From the NCBI GenBank assembly GCA_030770535.1, contig JASVEC010000046.1, positions 62,001 to 126,000 of the forward strand: DNA of 64,000 bases. Reading direction: 5' to 3'. Position numbers and translations under genes: made by a program. Positions 19,009-30,399 of this stretch are shown piece by piece. Source of the DNA: Batkoa obscura. Taxonomy: Eukaryota > Entomophthoromycota > Entomophthoromycetes > Entomophthorales > Batkoaceae. The first letter of the stretch is position 1. Every line of letters begins with the position of its first letter. The notes under the pieces were generated by a model. The model saw only the letters and a list, made by a program, of their open reading frames with translations, was not told the DNA's origin and made no database searches.

Positions 19009-22000
19009 ATGGATGGTCTATATGATACTACAGCTCAATGGGGAGAACTAGTAGGCCCTGAAAGTATTGAAAATAAAGAAAACGAAGAAAATCAAGAACC
19101 ATGGGGTGAATTCAGTGAAGAAACTATCCCTGACACCGAAGTTTTAGAAGAAAAAGTACAAAAAATACAACAAAAACTAGAGCAAAAAGTGGAATTCACG
19201 AAATCAAGAAGAGAATCAACTTGAAGAAGATATTGATCATAATAATACTAATACTAACAATGAATATACAAATTTCAGTGAAATTAGATTTGATAATACA
19301 GGAGATAATAAGGGATTTCAAGTAGATCCTTGGTTCAGCGGAGAGAGTAAAGTGGTAGCTGAAGAAAAAATTGAGACAAAGAACAATTATAACTGGAAAG
19401 TAGATGAAGAAGAAAAGTCGATCAGGAATTATAATAATAATAAGGAAGAAAGCAATAAAGAGAAATATAAAGTTAGTGACAAAGAGATTTCAGTTAAAGA
19501 AGTTCAACAAGTTTTATCTGAAGAAATCCGACCAGAAGCAATCAAAAAGAAAGGGGCTGGTTTAATTAATTTCAATAATCTATTAAATTTTCGATTAAAG
19601 AGAGATGTCAACAGTGGTGAGAATAAGAGTAAAAACCTAAATTTCAATAAAAATTTGAAAATTCAACAAAAGGAAATAGTGGTCAAAAATGTATTGGATT
19701 TACCACATGAAGTATTAATGAAAGTATTTCAATTATGCTCTGTACAGAGTTTATTAAGATTAAAACAAGTCAACAGAAGATTTATGTATTTTATTCAATT
19801 GGATGCGACATGGGCTATTCGATTAAAATGGATAGAGTTTTCTAAAATTGATTGGGGGGTAGGTAAGTGATATTTTAATACAATTATAATAGTTTTTAAA
19901 TTATATTCTGAATATTAATTTAGATATTAATTTTAATGAATTGAATTGTGAACAAATCTTAAAATGTATTTGGTCAAATAAAAAAAAAGAATATTTACAA
20001 TTTGAAAGAATTGAAAATCAAGAATTAGAACTATTTAATCAAAAAGATTTGGCTCAAATTTCTAATCAATTATATCAATTAATTCAATTCTCAAAGGCAA
20101 TGATTGTAGATAATTGGTATATTGTAAGTAGTTTTATTACTCTATTTTATCATAATATGAATACTGTTTATGTATTAATATTTTTCTATTTATTTTTAGT
20201 TCCATCATAATTTATTAATAATGAAAGAATATTATGAAGCTAGTCTATTAAATAATTTAAATTTAGCTTATTCTGAAATGGATATGGAAGAATTAAAAGT
20301 AAGTTATTAAATTTATAATAACACAATTACGATATATTATTATTATTTTATTATTATAACAATATATAATATTTATTTATTTTGTTTTTACTAGATACAA
20401 TGTTTAGCATTACAAGGGCTACAGGGAAATAATTTAGGTATCAAATGGTTAGTTGAACAAAATCCAATATTTGTATTTCATGATTATAAATCACCAGAAA
20501 CTTTAGAGTAAGTTTATATACATTAATAATATTAAAACTAATTATTTTATTATAAAATAATAGTGATTTAGATTTAATATATGATATGATGGTAGATTTT
20601 TATCAAAAAATACAAGAGCAAATCTTATTAGAGAATGATTTATTAATTAAAATATTCAATGATTCAAAAGAAGGTAATACGGTATTTATTGAACAATTAT
20701 TCAGAGATTGTGTAAGTTTAATTTATAATAATAATAATAATAATAAATTATTTTACATTAGATGTCCGGTTTTTTAATTCCTATATTAAGTGTAGCAGAA
20801 GAACAAAGTGATATGTTACCTTCCATCTATGGAAAAATATTAGTAAAAAGCTTTTTATTAGGACAAGAATATATATTAAAATTAGATATACCAATGGATC
20901 TACATCGAGTTGAATTAAGTTATTATTATCTATACCGACCCCAATTAGATATATTTGTTAAAAATGAAATGTTATATTTGGATTTAAATTATTCAACATT
21001 GTGTAAAAATTTCTTATTTCAAATGTTTGGTAATGAAGAAATTGAACAATTAAAAGCAAAAAGTAACAATTTGAAATCCAAATTGAATTTATTTGATACT
21101 AAGTTTTTTTTAAATCAAAAGAATATACTATTGGATTCAATGACTAAAGCATTTAAATCAAATTCATTTAATAGTAATAACAATAGTAATAACAATAGTA
21201 GTGATATGTATTTTAATAACGATAATAATGAAAATAAGGAATTTAATTTTAGTGAATTCATATCAATTAAATTAATTCAACAATTAATATTAATGAATGA
21301 AGAATCATTACAGCGTATTATTATATTTGAATGGTTTGATAAATTAGGGTATTGGAATGGGATATTAAAAAATCACATGGAATTTGTATTTCATAAATTA
21401 ATTCATTATATAAATGAAGAACATTTATTTTATAGCTTTGAATTTATATTTAAACAATTAAGAAAACATCAATCTAACCAATATCAAACATTAAAAGGTG
21501 GAGAATTAGTATTACCAGTTTTATCATTTTTTACGTTAATATTACAAGTAGATTATTTAATGGAATTAATCGATAATTATTATATTAGTAATTTTATTAA
21601 ATTCAAATTAATTGATAAAAACGACTTTTTAAATTCATGTAATATAATTAAAAAAAAGTTTGAAACAAAAATGGACGAAATTATTGCTAATGGTTTGGAC
21701 TTATCAATACAAACATTAATGTTACATGTCGATTATTTATTAAAATATTATCAAACAGCATTAGATTTTAGACCGCAATCTCAACTTAATAATTTAAAAC
21801 CAAGTAAAGCATGTCAAGAAGTTATTAATTGTTTAATTCATCATGTAACTAAAGTTAAGCAACAAAAAATTGATATTAAAATACTAAATGTATTTTATAA
21901 TGAAATAGCATTAAGATTATTTCATGATTTAATTAAACATATTAAGAAATTTACAATCAATCAATATGGAGGATATCAATTATTATCGGATTTATCAGCT

Positions 22001-22237
22001 TATTTTTCATGGATATTAACATTAGAATTGAATGAAATTATGAATCATTATCAAGCTTTAAAAGAAGTAGCTAACATTTATTTAATGGACTCAGAAGATT
22101 TAAAAATATTAATTCAAGATCAAGAAAGATTTTTAGGCATTTTTCATTTAGAAGAATTATTAGAATTTGTTCAAAGAAGAGAAGATTATAAAAAAATTCA
22201 AAAAAAAATTGAAATTGAAGGTTGTTCTCTTATGTAA
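19009..22237 (+). CDS. RCY1: Recyclin-1-like F-box protein with Sec10 domain
   Basis: Six exons: 19009-19862, 19924-20123, 20200-20298, 20395-20507, 20564-20711 and 20762-22237. After an acidic N terminus comes an F-box, LDLPHEVLMKVFQLC..QSLLRLKQVNRRF. The C-terminal half is a Sec10-like helical domain (LFRDCMSGFLIPILS, KTKMD-type helices, ELLEFVQRREDYKK). The protein ends GCSLM, a CAAX prenylation box as in yeast Rcy1. Rcy1 binds Skp1 and acts in endosome-to-Golgi recycling and v-SNARE retrieval at sites of polarised growth. The F-box, Sec10 and CAAX combination is diagnostic. The frame shifts once at about 19180-19220, between the start codon and the F-box. No intron fits, so this is either an assembly indel or a real mutation; the rest is intact. 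Confidence 0.85.
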
Positions 22238-22549
22238 ATCATAAGATATATAAGATATAATATAATAAATATATAATAAATATATAATAAATAAAATATG
22301 AGTAAAACATAAATTAGTAAAATATGTAATTTTATAATTCTTAGTTTATTTTTTTATTTTAAATATATTTTAATCTTTTTAATATTTTATTAATAGAAAT
22401 AAAATAAATTCATTGAATAAGAAGGGAGTAGAGAGTAAATGATCCTGAAATAAGTAATTTACATTCTACTTTTAATCATACTTTAATATACATTAATCTA
22501 ATCTAATTTGAGTTTCTAACTCAAATATTATAACATTATTAATATTACT
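22238..22549. other. Convergent intergenic region
   Basis: About 310 bp between the 3' ends of the recyclin-like gene and ERG3, with ATATAATAAAT-type short repeats at about 22250-22300 that could serve as AT-rich 3'-end signals. Confidence 0.5.
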
Positions 22550-23395
22550 TCAACTATGAATTTCTTTTTCATTAAATTTAATATCATGACGTAAATCATG
22601 ATCCATCAATTCAAGTGGACACTTTTTATAAGAATTAAAAAGTTTATCCCAAATTGTAAAATATTGACCATAATTAACATTAAAATATAAATGATGCATC
22701 GTATGATTCGAAGTAGAATTGATAATCTCTCCATCATTGAAATAAGCTCCATCATGAATTAACACAGTCCACAAGTTGACTATTATAAAAAAACCAATAT
22801 ACAAATATTTATGAAAGGGGAAGATAAACACAAATAAATGGTAAGGAATAGATTGTAAATAGCCATCTAAAAAGTGAAAAGCATGAGAAGCGTAAGGAGT
22901 TGGCACTAAGATTTGATGATGTAATTTATGAAGAGATTTATAAACTTTAGGATGATGTAATCCACGATGAATCCAATATATAAAGAAGTCGGTGAAAAAA
23001 AGAAACATAAAAATAGATCCAAATAAATAACTTAATGAATAATCACAATATCGAATGTATAATAAAGAGTATCCATTAATTTGTAATTGGAAGAATGGAG
23101 CAGTTAATAAAGACATTGGGATTATTGCTTCAATAGAATATTGAATTTCTAATTCAATCTGATTAGGAAGATACTTTGGGTGAAGTTTTAACCGTTTATC
23201 AAATAAAAAGTAATAACTTAAGGTAGCAGTAACAAAATAAAACAAAAACCCAAAGATAGCTGTAATGATACTTAATGAGATATATTGTCGAAGTAAGTTT
23301 TCAGGTGGTAAATAACCAAAGTGGAAGCGTATAGCTAAATTTTGATATACATTGTTTAATAACCATTCATCACTGAGATTGAGTATTATATCCAT
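22550..23395 (-). CDS. ERG3: C-5 sterol desaturase
   Basis: Single-exon gene of 281 residues from the ATG at 23395. It belongs to the fatty-acid hydroxylase/sterol desaturase superfamily. Three to four hydrophobic segments are visible (e.g. SLSIITAIFGFLFYFVTA). The di-iron histidine boxes are present: HRGLHH and LHKLHH, then HTMHHLYFNVNYGQYFTIWD, whose VNYGQYFT stretch is typical of Erg3. The enzyme introduces the C5=C6 double bond of episterol in ergosterol synthesis in the ER membrane. It is somewhat shorter than yeast Erg3, mainly at the N terminus. It converges on the recyclin-like gene. A pentanucleotide repeat lies just upstream of the start codon. Confidence 0.92.
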   Translation of the reverse strand: MDIILNLSDEWLLNNVYQNLAIRFHFGYLPPENLLRQYISLSIITAIFGFLFYFVTATLSYYFLFDKRLKLHPKYLPNQIELEIQYSIEAIIPMSLLTAPFFQLQINGYSLLYIRYCDYSLSYLFGSIFMFLFFTDFFIYWIHRGLHHPKVYKSLHKLHHQILVPTPYASHAFHFLDGYLQSIPYHLFVFIFPFHKYLYIGFFIIVNLWTVLIHDGAYFNDGEIINSTSNHTMHHLYFNVNYGQYFTIWDKLFNSYKKCPLELMDHDLRHDIKFNEKEIHS

Positions 23396-23411
23396 ATTGT
23401 ATTAGTTTTGG

Positions 23412-23450
23412 TTTATTTTATTTTATTTTATTTTATTTTATTTTATTTTA
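23412..23450. repeat. (TTTTA)n repeat just upstream of ERG3
   Basis: About eight copies of TTTTA run from 17 to 55 bp upstream of the ERG3 start codon (TAAAA on the coding strand). Its position puts it in the 5' UTR or core promoter, where copy number could alter expression. Confidence 0.9.
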
Positions 23451-24345
23451 CAATTTGAATAACCTAATTTAGAGTATTTATACTTTTATGAGTTACTGAG
23501 CAATAGACTATCCCCTAATTTTCTATTCTTTTTGAGAGATGCCATTTGGATATTTTTAAACTTGAATTGCCCCTTAAATTTGAAATCTGAGTTTTGAAAA
23601 TTTTCTTTTTTATTTATCTTTTCTTATTATTAAATTTTAATTAAAACTTAATGATCCTTAAATTTTTAATTTATGTGGTGTGTTTGTTATTATCGATAAG
23701 TAAAGTGGCGATAGTTTGTTTAATAAACAATCTTTCCAACAATAAGATTCTTTAATTATTTTTATGTTAACTATATTTGAAAAGCAATTAAAATGTTTTG
23801 TATATTTTTACTCCATAAATTAATAATAATTCATTTCTAATTACCCCCTTATTTTAAAAACTCCACCTTTCTTTCCCCAATCTCCATTTTTTGGTCAACT
23901 TTCTTAATGCATAATGTTTATTAACTTAATTTATCTAGATTTTTGTGTTTTATAAATTCTTTGAAATATTAAAATTATATATATTAAATGGAGAATATTA
24001 ATGTTACGATTTATTATTACGTAGCTTACTATTTATTGGAATTATTACGATCTATCAAGGATTGTAGATAAATGATGGAAGTGACTGCTTATTACAATTC
24101 AATTTATCAGCTAGATTAATAAGTTTCTATTTTTAACAATATTATTAATTATACCTTCTTAGAAAATGTGTAAATTTTGAATATGCAATTGCAAACAAAT
24201 TTATAAAGGACTAAATAAAATATTAGGATAAGTATCTGGAAAATGCTCTTTATTTAATTAATTGTAATTGCAAAACCATCAAAGTTTTTACATATTTTTC
24301 CAAAGGGTGTAGTCAAAAATAATAAAATCCATGAACTTTGTTAAT
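23451..24345. other. ERG3 upstream region, no gene seen
   Basis: AT-rich, no coding exon recognised. Presumed ERG3 promoter followed by gene-poor DNA. Confidence 0.5.
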
Positions 24346-24349
24346 ATAT

Positions 24350-24446
24350 GGGGATGTATTTTTGTGTTTAAGAATTTTACTAGCAATCTTTCCATTCAAA
24401 TAATGCTTAAAAAATAGAAAAGTAATGAAACCAAAAAACCACCCCC
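24350..24446 (-). mobile_element. MITE copy 2
   Basis: Left end GGGGATGTATTTTTG, right end ACCCCC. Flanks are ATAT and ATAC. An open frame of 61 codons on the minus strand (24313-24498) is this element read through, not a gene. Confidence 0.9.
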
Positions 24447-25295
24447 ATACAAATACTAATTTATTATAAAAAAACGAATGACTGTTATAACTAAACACTT
24501 TAATTTCTTTTTAATAAAATAAGTTAAACTTCAAATACTATAAAAAATAATATTAGTTCCAAATAATTTATTAAAAAATTAAAATTAAATAGTTTTACCA
24601 AGTTTTTTTTACAAAAATTTAATCTAGCTACTTAGTAGTTTATAATAAGGAATTAATATTAAAATTATTATAATATTAAAAAGTTTACTTAAAATTTTAT
24701 AAAAATAAATTCTTTATTAAAAAGTAAAGTATCTGATAGTTTTAAATTATTTTGTTATAATATATATTATAAATTAGCAGAATTTTTATTAAATTCAATA
24801 AGAATTATTGGTTAAAGTTATGCTGTGTAAATAAATATATGACTGTATAAAACGTTATAAAAAATATTTATTATTGACTGCTTTATTTTCAATATTGCAA
24901 ATTTGCTATTAAATAAACAAACAGATTATTCTAATACTATAATTATATTATTGATATATTACTGAGTTAATAAATAGATGGATAAAGGGGAATAGTTAGG
25001 TTTAAAATTACAATCAATTATTTTTGTGTAATATAAGAAATATAATGATAGTTTCTACTTATTACTATAACCATTTGCTTTTTAATTATTTATCAACTTA
25101 GCTATTAATAGCTTAGATAATGGTAGTATTTAATATTTGATTTATATTATTTAATAAATTATTCACTTGTTTAATGAATATCAAAATTTTTGGAATTTAA
25201 AATAATTTTGTATATCTGCTTATATATTAATTTTTATAAACTTTTTAAATAAAAGCTTTTTAAATATTAAATTCATTAAACAGTTTTCTGTATAT

Positions 25296-25392
25296 GGGGT
25301 GTTTTTTTGGTTTCATTACTTTTTCCATTTTTTGAGTGTTATTTGAGCGGAAATTTTATCAGCAAAATTCTTAAACAAAAAAATACATCCCC
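25296..25392 (+). mobile_element. MITE copy 3
   Basis: GGGGTG left end and CATCCCC right end with exact ATAT duplications on both sides. Confidence 0.92.
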
Positions 25393-25981
25393 ATATAGTA
25401 TATAAATAAAAAAATAGTTAAAATCAATTTTTTAGTTAAATAAAAAGATTTAATTTTAAGCTTTCTAAATTTAATTAATTACATCTCAAAAATTTAAGTT
25501 GATTTTAGATAAATTCTAAAATGAATTTGATATGAAATTATTAACTAATTATAAAATATTAGCCTTTTTTAATTTAAAATATTTATACTTATTTCCAAAA
25601 TTATAACATTTTGTTTTTATTAAAACTTAAGCTTTCTATTTAATTTGTTTTTTACTATACTTGTTTTTATTATTTTACATAACTTATTAATTATCAGTTT
25701 TATCCGGGATTTTAATATTGCAAATAAATAGTTATTATTACACAAGTAAATTTTAAACTTTACTTATATTTTTAGCCTTTTATTATTGATTTTTTAAAAC
25801 TTTTTTAGCTACATTAGGTAATATTTTAATATGAGTATTTATTTTCTTTATTTGTGTTTTTTTTCTTATTGCTACAAGTATAGTTTTATACTTTACTGAG
25901 TAGCTTTTTTAAATATTTTATATACTTTTTTTGACAAGCTGTTGTAATTTTTTTTAATTTTCAATTTTTCGAAATTAATAT

Positions 25982-26079
25982 GAGAAGATGTTTTTTTTGG
26001 CTCATTACTTTTTCCATCTTTTAAGCACTATTTGAGTGGAAATTTTATTAGTAAAATTCTTAAACAAAAATACATCTCC
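25982..26079 (+). mobile_element. MITE copy 4
   Basis: Diverged ends (GAGAAGATG; CATCTCC), flanks ATAT and ACAT. It lies 58 bp from copy 5, which points the other way. Confidence 0.85.
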
Positions 26080-26137
26080 ACATAATAGTCTTAATAAATT
26101 ATTTTATAAAAACAAAAATTTAATTATGTTAAAATAT

Positions 26138-26234
26138 GGGGATGTATTTTTTGTTTGAGAATTTTAGTAGCAATCTTTCCACTCAAATAGTGCTTAAAAA
26201 ATGGAAAAAGTAATAAAACCAAAAAAACACCTTC
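26138..26234 (-). mobile_element. MITE copy 5
   Basis: GGGGATG left end, degenerate right end, ATAT on both sides. With copy 4 it forms an inverted pair that could fold back. Confidence 0.88.
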
Positions 26235-26239
26235 ATATA

Positions 26240-28690
26240 TTATCTGATAAAGTTGAAAGAATAGAAAATCTATTTCTTATCGTTTTATCCTCCCTTAAAC
26301 AAATGATTTAAGTTAATGTGAAAGATAAGCATGTCTTAAATCTGATAATTAGACCTTTTAATCATCAGTGTTAACATGTTTCTTGTTTTTTCCACTTGAA
26401 GTGATTATTCACTTGCAATCTATAAAGTTTAATGAAGATTGTTCTTTTTCTATAGTAAAGTATATGCTTCTTTTTTAGGATAAGTGTATCATAAAAAGCA
26501 GTCGTAAAATAAATAAGTGTTTAAAGTATTCTCGATTGATTCTTGAAATTTTTTCGTTTTTTTAAATATATCTTGTTTAAACATTTTATGGCATTTTCAA
26601 AAAATATAATAAAATGTAGAAAAAAAGCTGATTTAAGCATTACTTTATAAGTTTTTTTATAATTTATCTCAATTTAAGTACTTCAATTGATAAGAGTAGC
26701 CTGCATAAATAATATTTTAAATATTAACTTTTGAAATATTTTTAAAACTTGATAAGATAAATATTGTTTCATATATAGCTTTTAAACATAAAAAATCGAT
26801 TGTTAATTTATATTAGTTCATGAACTTTTTTATTTCATTTTTTATAAAATTGAATGTATTCATATTTGTTAATTTAAAATATAGTAAGCTTCCTTAAAAC
26901 GATTTATATGATATAAATTTAACAAATACTTTCAATGTTATTAAAATGTCTGAGGGTTTATAAAATTGCCTGTAGTTTATGCCTTTTGTTGTTTTCAGTT
27001 CGTAGTTAAACTATTTAATATGAATTTAAGAATATAAGAAAGCTGTGATCCTTAAGTTCAGGCTAAAAAAATCTGTTACAAATTCAAAACAATAAAAGAT
27101 AACTGGCTGTGAGCTGGTCTATCCTTTCAAGATTTTTTAAAAAAATAGTAAAGCTTGAATAATCCTTAGTTACTTCTTTTTATTTAACAAACTATAAATA
27201 AATTCCAGTTTCAAATAGTGATAATTTTAGGTTACAGTAAATGATACATAAAATCTACATAAAGTAATGTTAATGGTTGGTACTTGAATATATTATCAAT
27301 TGCTTTTATAGCTAACTCGATTTTCTATTTTTAGCAACTTTCGGGTAGTATCTTTGTTACTGTATCTGGTTTATTCATTGTTGAAAATTTTCAGGGATAG
27401 AGTAGCATAAACATTAGCGCCATATGTTTTTTGGCTAAAAAAAGGCAGAAGCCGAAACTATGGAATTTATTGGCTTAAAACAATTTCAAGAACCTTTTTG
27501 AAATTCCTATTATTCCAGTTCTTTTGCAACTTTGTTAGCAGCGTTTTTATAGTTAAATTATTTATATAGCAATTTTTTTACATTTCGATTCTTATATTTT
27601 AACTGAGTTCAACAAAAAGAAAATTCTTAAATAAATAGTCCAAATGGTCGAAAAAGAGCTGTAATAGTTTTATTTAACCAGTGCATCTTCTTTAATCACA
27701 ATTTTATACCATCCGGGTCAAATCTCCAAGCTCAATTTATTACCATTTTTAAAGACGCTTTTATTTTTTCATGTTTATAGAATTGTTTCAATTGTATTTA
27801 ATGTATACTTGGGTTTATGCTTTTTCCACTTCTAGTTTTAAATAAACTGAAAAAACTATCCTACGAACTTGTTGCTTTTTAAATATTAAAACTATAAAAT
27901 TAGAACTATAAAATTAAAACTGTAAAATTAAAACTGTCTACTTTTTATAAGAACGGGCTTTTAAGTTTAAGGTTATATTTATAATCAAAAAATTCAATTA
28001 TTTATGATACAACATAGTATATAATAGTTGTAATCATCTAAAATTCTAAAGATTAGATGAATTCATTTAGCTATTTGTAATCTCAACCACATAGGACAAA
28101 GCAGGTATTTTTTAACATGATTTTACATCATAAGAAAACTATCAAAAAACTGAAAATAAAATATTTAAAAATAGCAACTTTAGAAAAATAACACATCATC
28201 GTTAAATTCCTACTATCACACAACTTATATTAAAATATTTTATATTTGATAAGTCTGCTTAAATAACAATAGATCATATCAAACCATAATATATTAAAAA
28301 TATTTACAAACATAATCTAGTAATTTCATACATTATAAGAGATCATACTTGTCTTGTTTCTAAACTATGTACAAAAAGGCATTATTTAAAAGCTAAAGCT
28401 ACAGTTGTGTCAGTTAATCTAAAGTCCTACAAATAAAAAAAGAAAGCTTCTTTAAAATGACTAAAACGAGTATAATAAATTAATATAGTGTATAAATGTC
28501 AAATTAATACATATTTAAAAGAGCAATATTTTATTTGAAATTCCACTGGTAGGGTAAAAGATATTAAATAAGTTTTGATTGGGAAATGTGAGCAAAATAC
28601 CAATAAAAATTTTAAGCAAAACTTTTCTAAAAGAAAAAGCTTCAATTTTGTTTGAGATACATTAAGGTATTTAAATGAACTTTAGAAGCC
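26240..28690. other. Gene-poor region
   Basis: About 2.4 kb with no long open frame and no recognised exon on either strand. Composition is less monotonous than in other deserts (for example 27.3-27.6 kb), so a non-coding transcript or a long 3' UTR cannot be excluded. No tRNA-like B box is seen. Confidence 0.45.
27886..27937. repeat. Short tandem repeat, ~15-bp unit
   Basis: About 3.5 imperfect copies of a unit like AACTATAAAATTAAA. Confidence 0.8.
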
Positions 28691-28696
28691 TTTGAG

Positions 28697-30399
28697 TCAA
28701 TAATTTAATATTAAAGTCATTTTGGCACTCCCAGAATCTGGAGTGAAGGAGCATTCAACGACCATGTCCATTTCATCTGTCATTTGAGCTACCATGGAAT
28801 CATCAACGTGAATTCTGATACCTTTTTGGGTAAGTCTAGTAATTCCAGTAATTGCTGAAGGTTGTAGCTGTAATTTAGCTGCAAGTTTGTCTATCAACTC
28901 CTGTACATTCAATCTTTCCAAGTAAATTGCACGATAAACACTTTCATTTAAAAGTTTTACAAAAATACACAATAACGGCTTTGGTTTACGAAGATGTGGG
29001 ATATATGTTGGATCAACATCAATCAAATCAGGTATTTCGGTCCCAGCTAGTGTGTCAAAACGACGTTCTTTAATCATACCATTTTCGAGCATTTGGCCAA
29101 TTTGCAGTTGAGATTGAGCTTCAATCTCTTCTTCAGTTGGTGGAAATGTATACTCTTTTTCGGATTCTCCAACTTCGTTAGTATAAAGGCACTCACGAAA
29201 CTCAGTAACTTGGCTGACTGGAGAGTACATAGCAATAAATGGATTATCTTCCATACTTTTACCTTTCATTTTTTCCCAAATTTTTTCAAGATGTCTTTGA
29301 TCATCCTTATTTTTTCTCTCAGCACCTTTATCTCTAAACAGTTTAATTTTTGCAAATGACCTTTCAATAACAGCCCCTTTTTGACTAAATCTATGAGTGA
29401 CATGTACTTTCATAGGGATTCCTTTAACACCTTTAATACGTGAAAAGTCAGTTGATAAGCAGTTGAATCTTAACAAAATTCTAGCTCCCTTCTGGCCATT
29501 CCAAGTAAAGGTAACTCTGTCAAAATGCTTTAGATTAGTATCATAAGCACCATTTGAACCACCTTTATCCATGATCAATGCTCTGGCGCCACGCGGAGAT
29601 GGCTGCTGGCTAAGCCAAAATCCCCAATAAGTTCCAGCCATACGACGATGAGCCTCATCGTAAAACATGATGACGATGGTGGATGTAATTTCCCCATCGT
29701 ATTTTTCACGATCATAAAAATTGATTGGGTAATATTGACCTAAAAAATTTTTGTTAATATTTTTTTCGTAAAAATAGTTTAGTTTAGTTTGGTTTAGTTT
29801 ACCTTTGTTGAGGTAGGTTAAAGGTGCATCCTCAGATTTTTGAGCAGCAGCTGTTTGAGCTTCCAAGATGACTTGAAAACGTAAACTCCTAGAATGATTT
29901 ATTTAGTTACATAGAGTAATAATAAACATTGATCTTACGAAGCATAGTGCATCGAATTATCTGGCGAGCCGGCACCAGCTGAGGTATATTTTGCTTCCGC
30001 TGCCTCGCGATATTGAATCTGGGTATTTTGATGAGATGGTAAAGTATGAAAAGTGGTGGGGGGAGCAGGGGTCTGTGGATGTGTTTGGTCCATCATTTGC
30101 TGGTTATGGAAGCTATGCGGAATATATCTGGGCATATTAAACTCATTGTTCTGTTCTGACATACTCATAGGTAACTCTTGACGTTGCTGGGATAAGTTGG
30201 TACTAGCATTAATCATATTCTGACCTTGATGAGGAGGATACATTGAATTCTCACCTTTGATATAAGCTGTTTGTCTATTATCAAAAGAATTAAAGGTATT
30301 ATGTGCCATAAGATGATTGTATTGGACAGGATTATTGAAGTTGTGTCCATTGTATTGGAAACCTGATTGCGAGGTTTGATGCTCTTTCGAATAAGACAT
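28697..30399 (-). CDS. Grainyhead/CP2 family transcription factor
   Basis: Three exons, 30399-29939, 29888-29803 and 29739-28697, join in frame to 529 residues. Residues 1-150 are a Gln/Asn/Pro-rich, probably disordered, activation-type region. The CP2 DNA-binding domain starts at about residue 155 (RFQVILEAQTAAAQKSED, LTYLNKGQYYPINFYD). It continues with FWLSQQPSPRGARALIMDK, FDRVTFTWNGQKGARILLRF and FSQKGAVIERSFAKIKLFRD. The C terminus carries the ubiquitin-like dimerisation fold of the family (VYRAIYLERLNVQELIDKL ... DEMDMVVECSF). Fungal grainyhead-like factors control cell-wall remodelling genes such as those for conidial separation. The splice sites are supported because joining restores LNKGQYYPI exactly. 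The gene appears intact. Confidence 0.93.

Noticed and set aside
24313-24498. 61-codon minus-strand frame as a gene
   Set aside because: It is MITE copy 2 read through with short random extensions.
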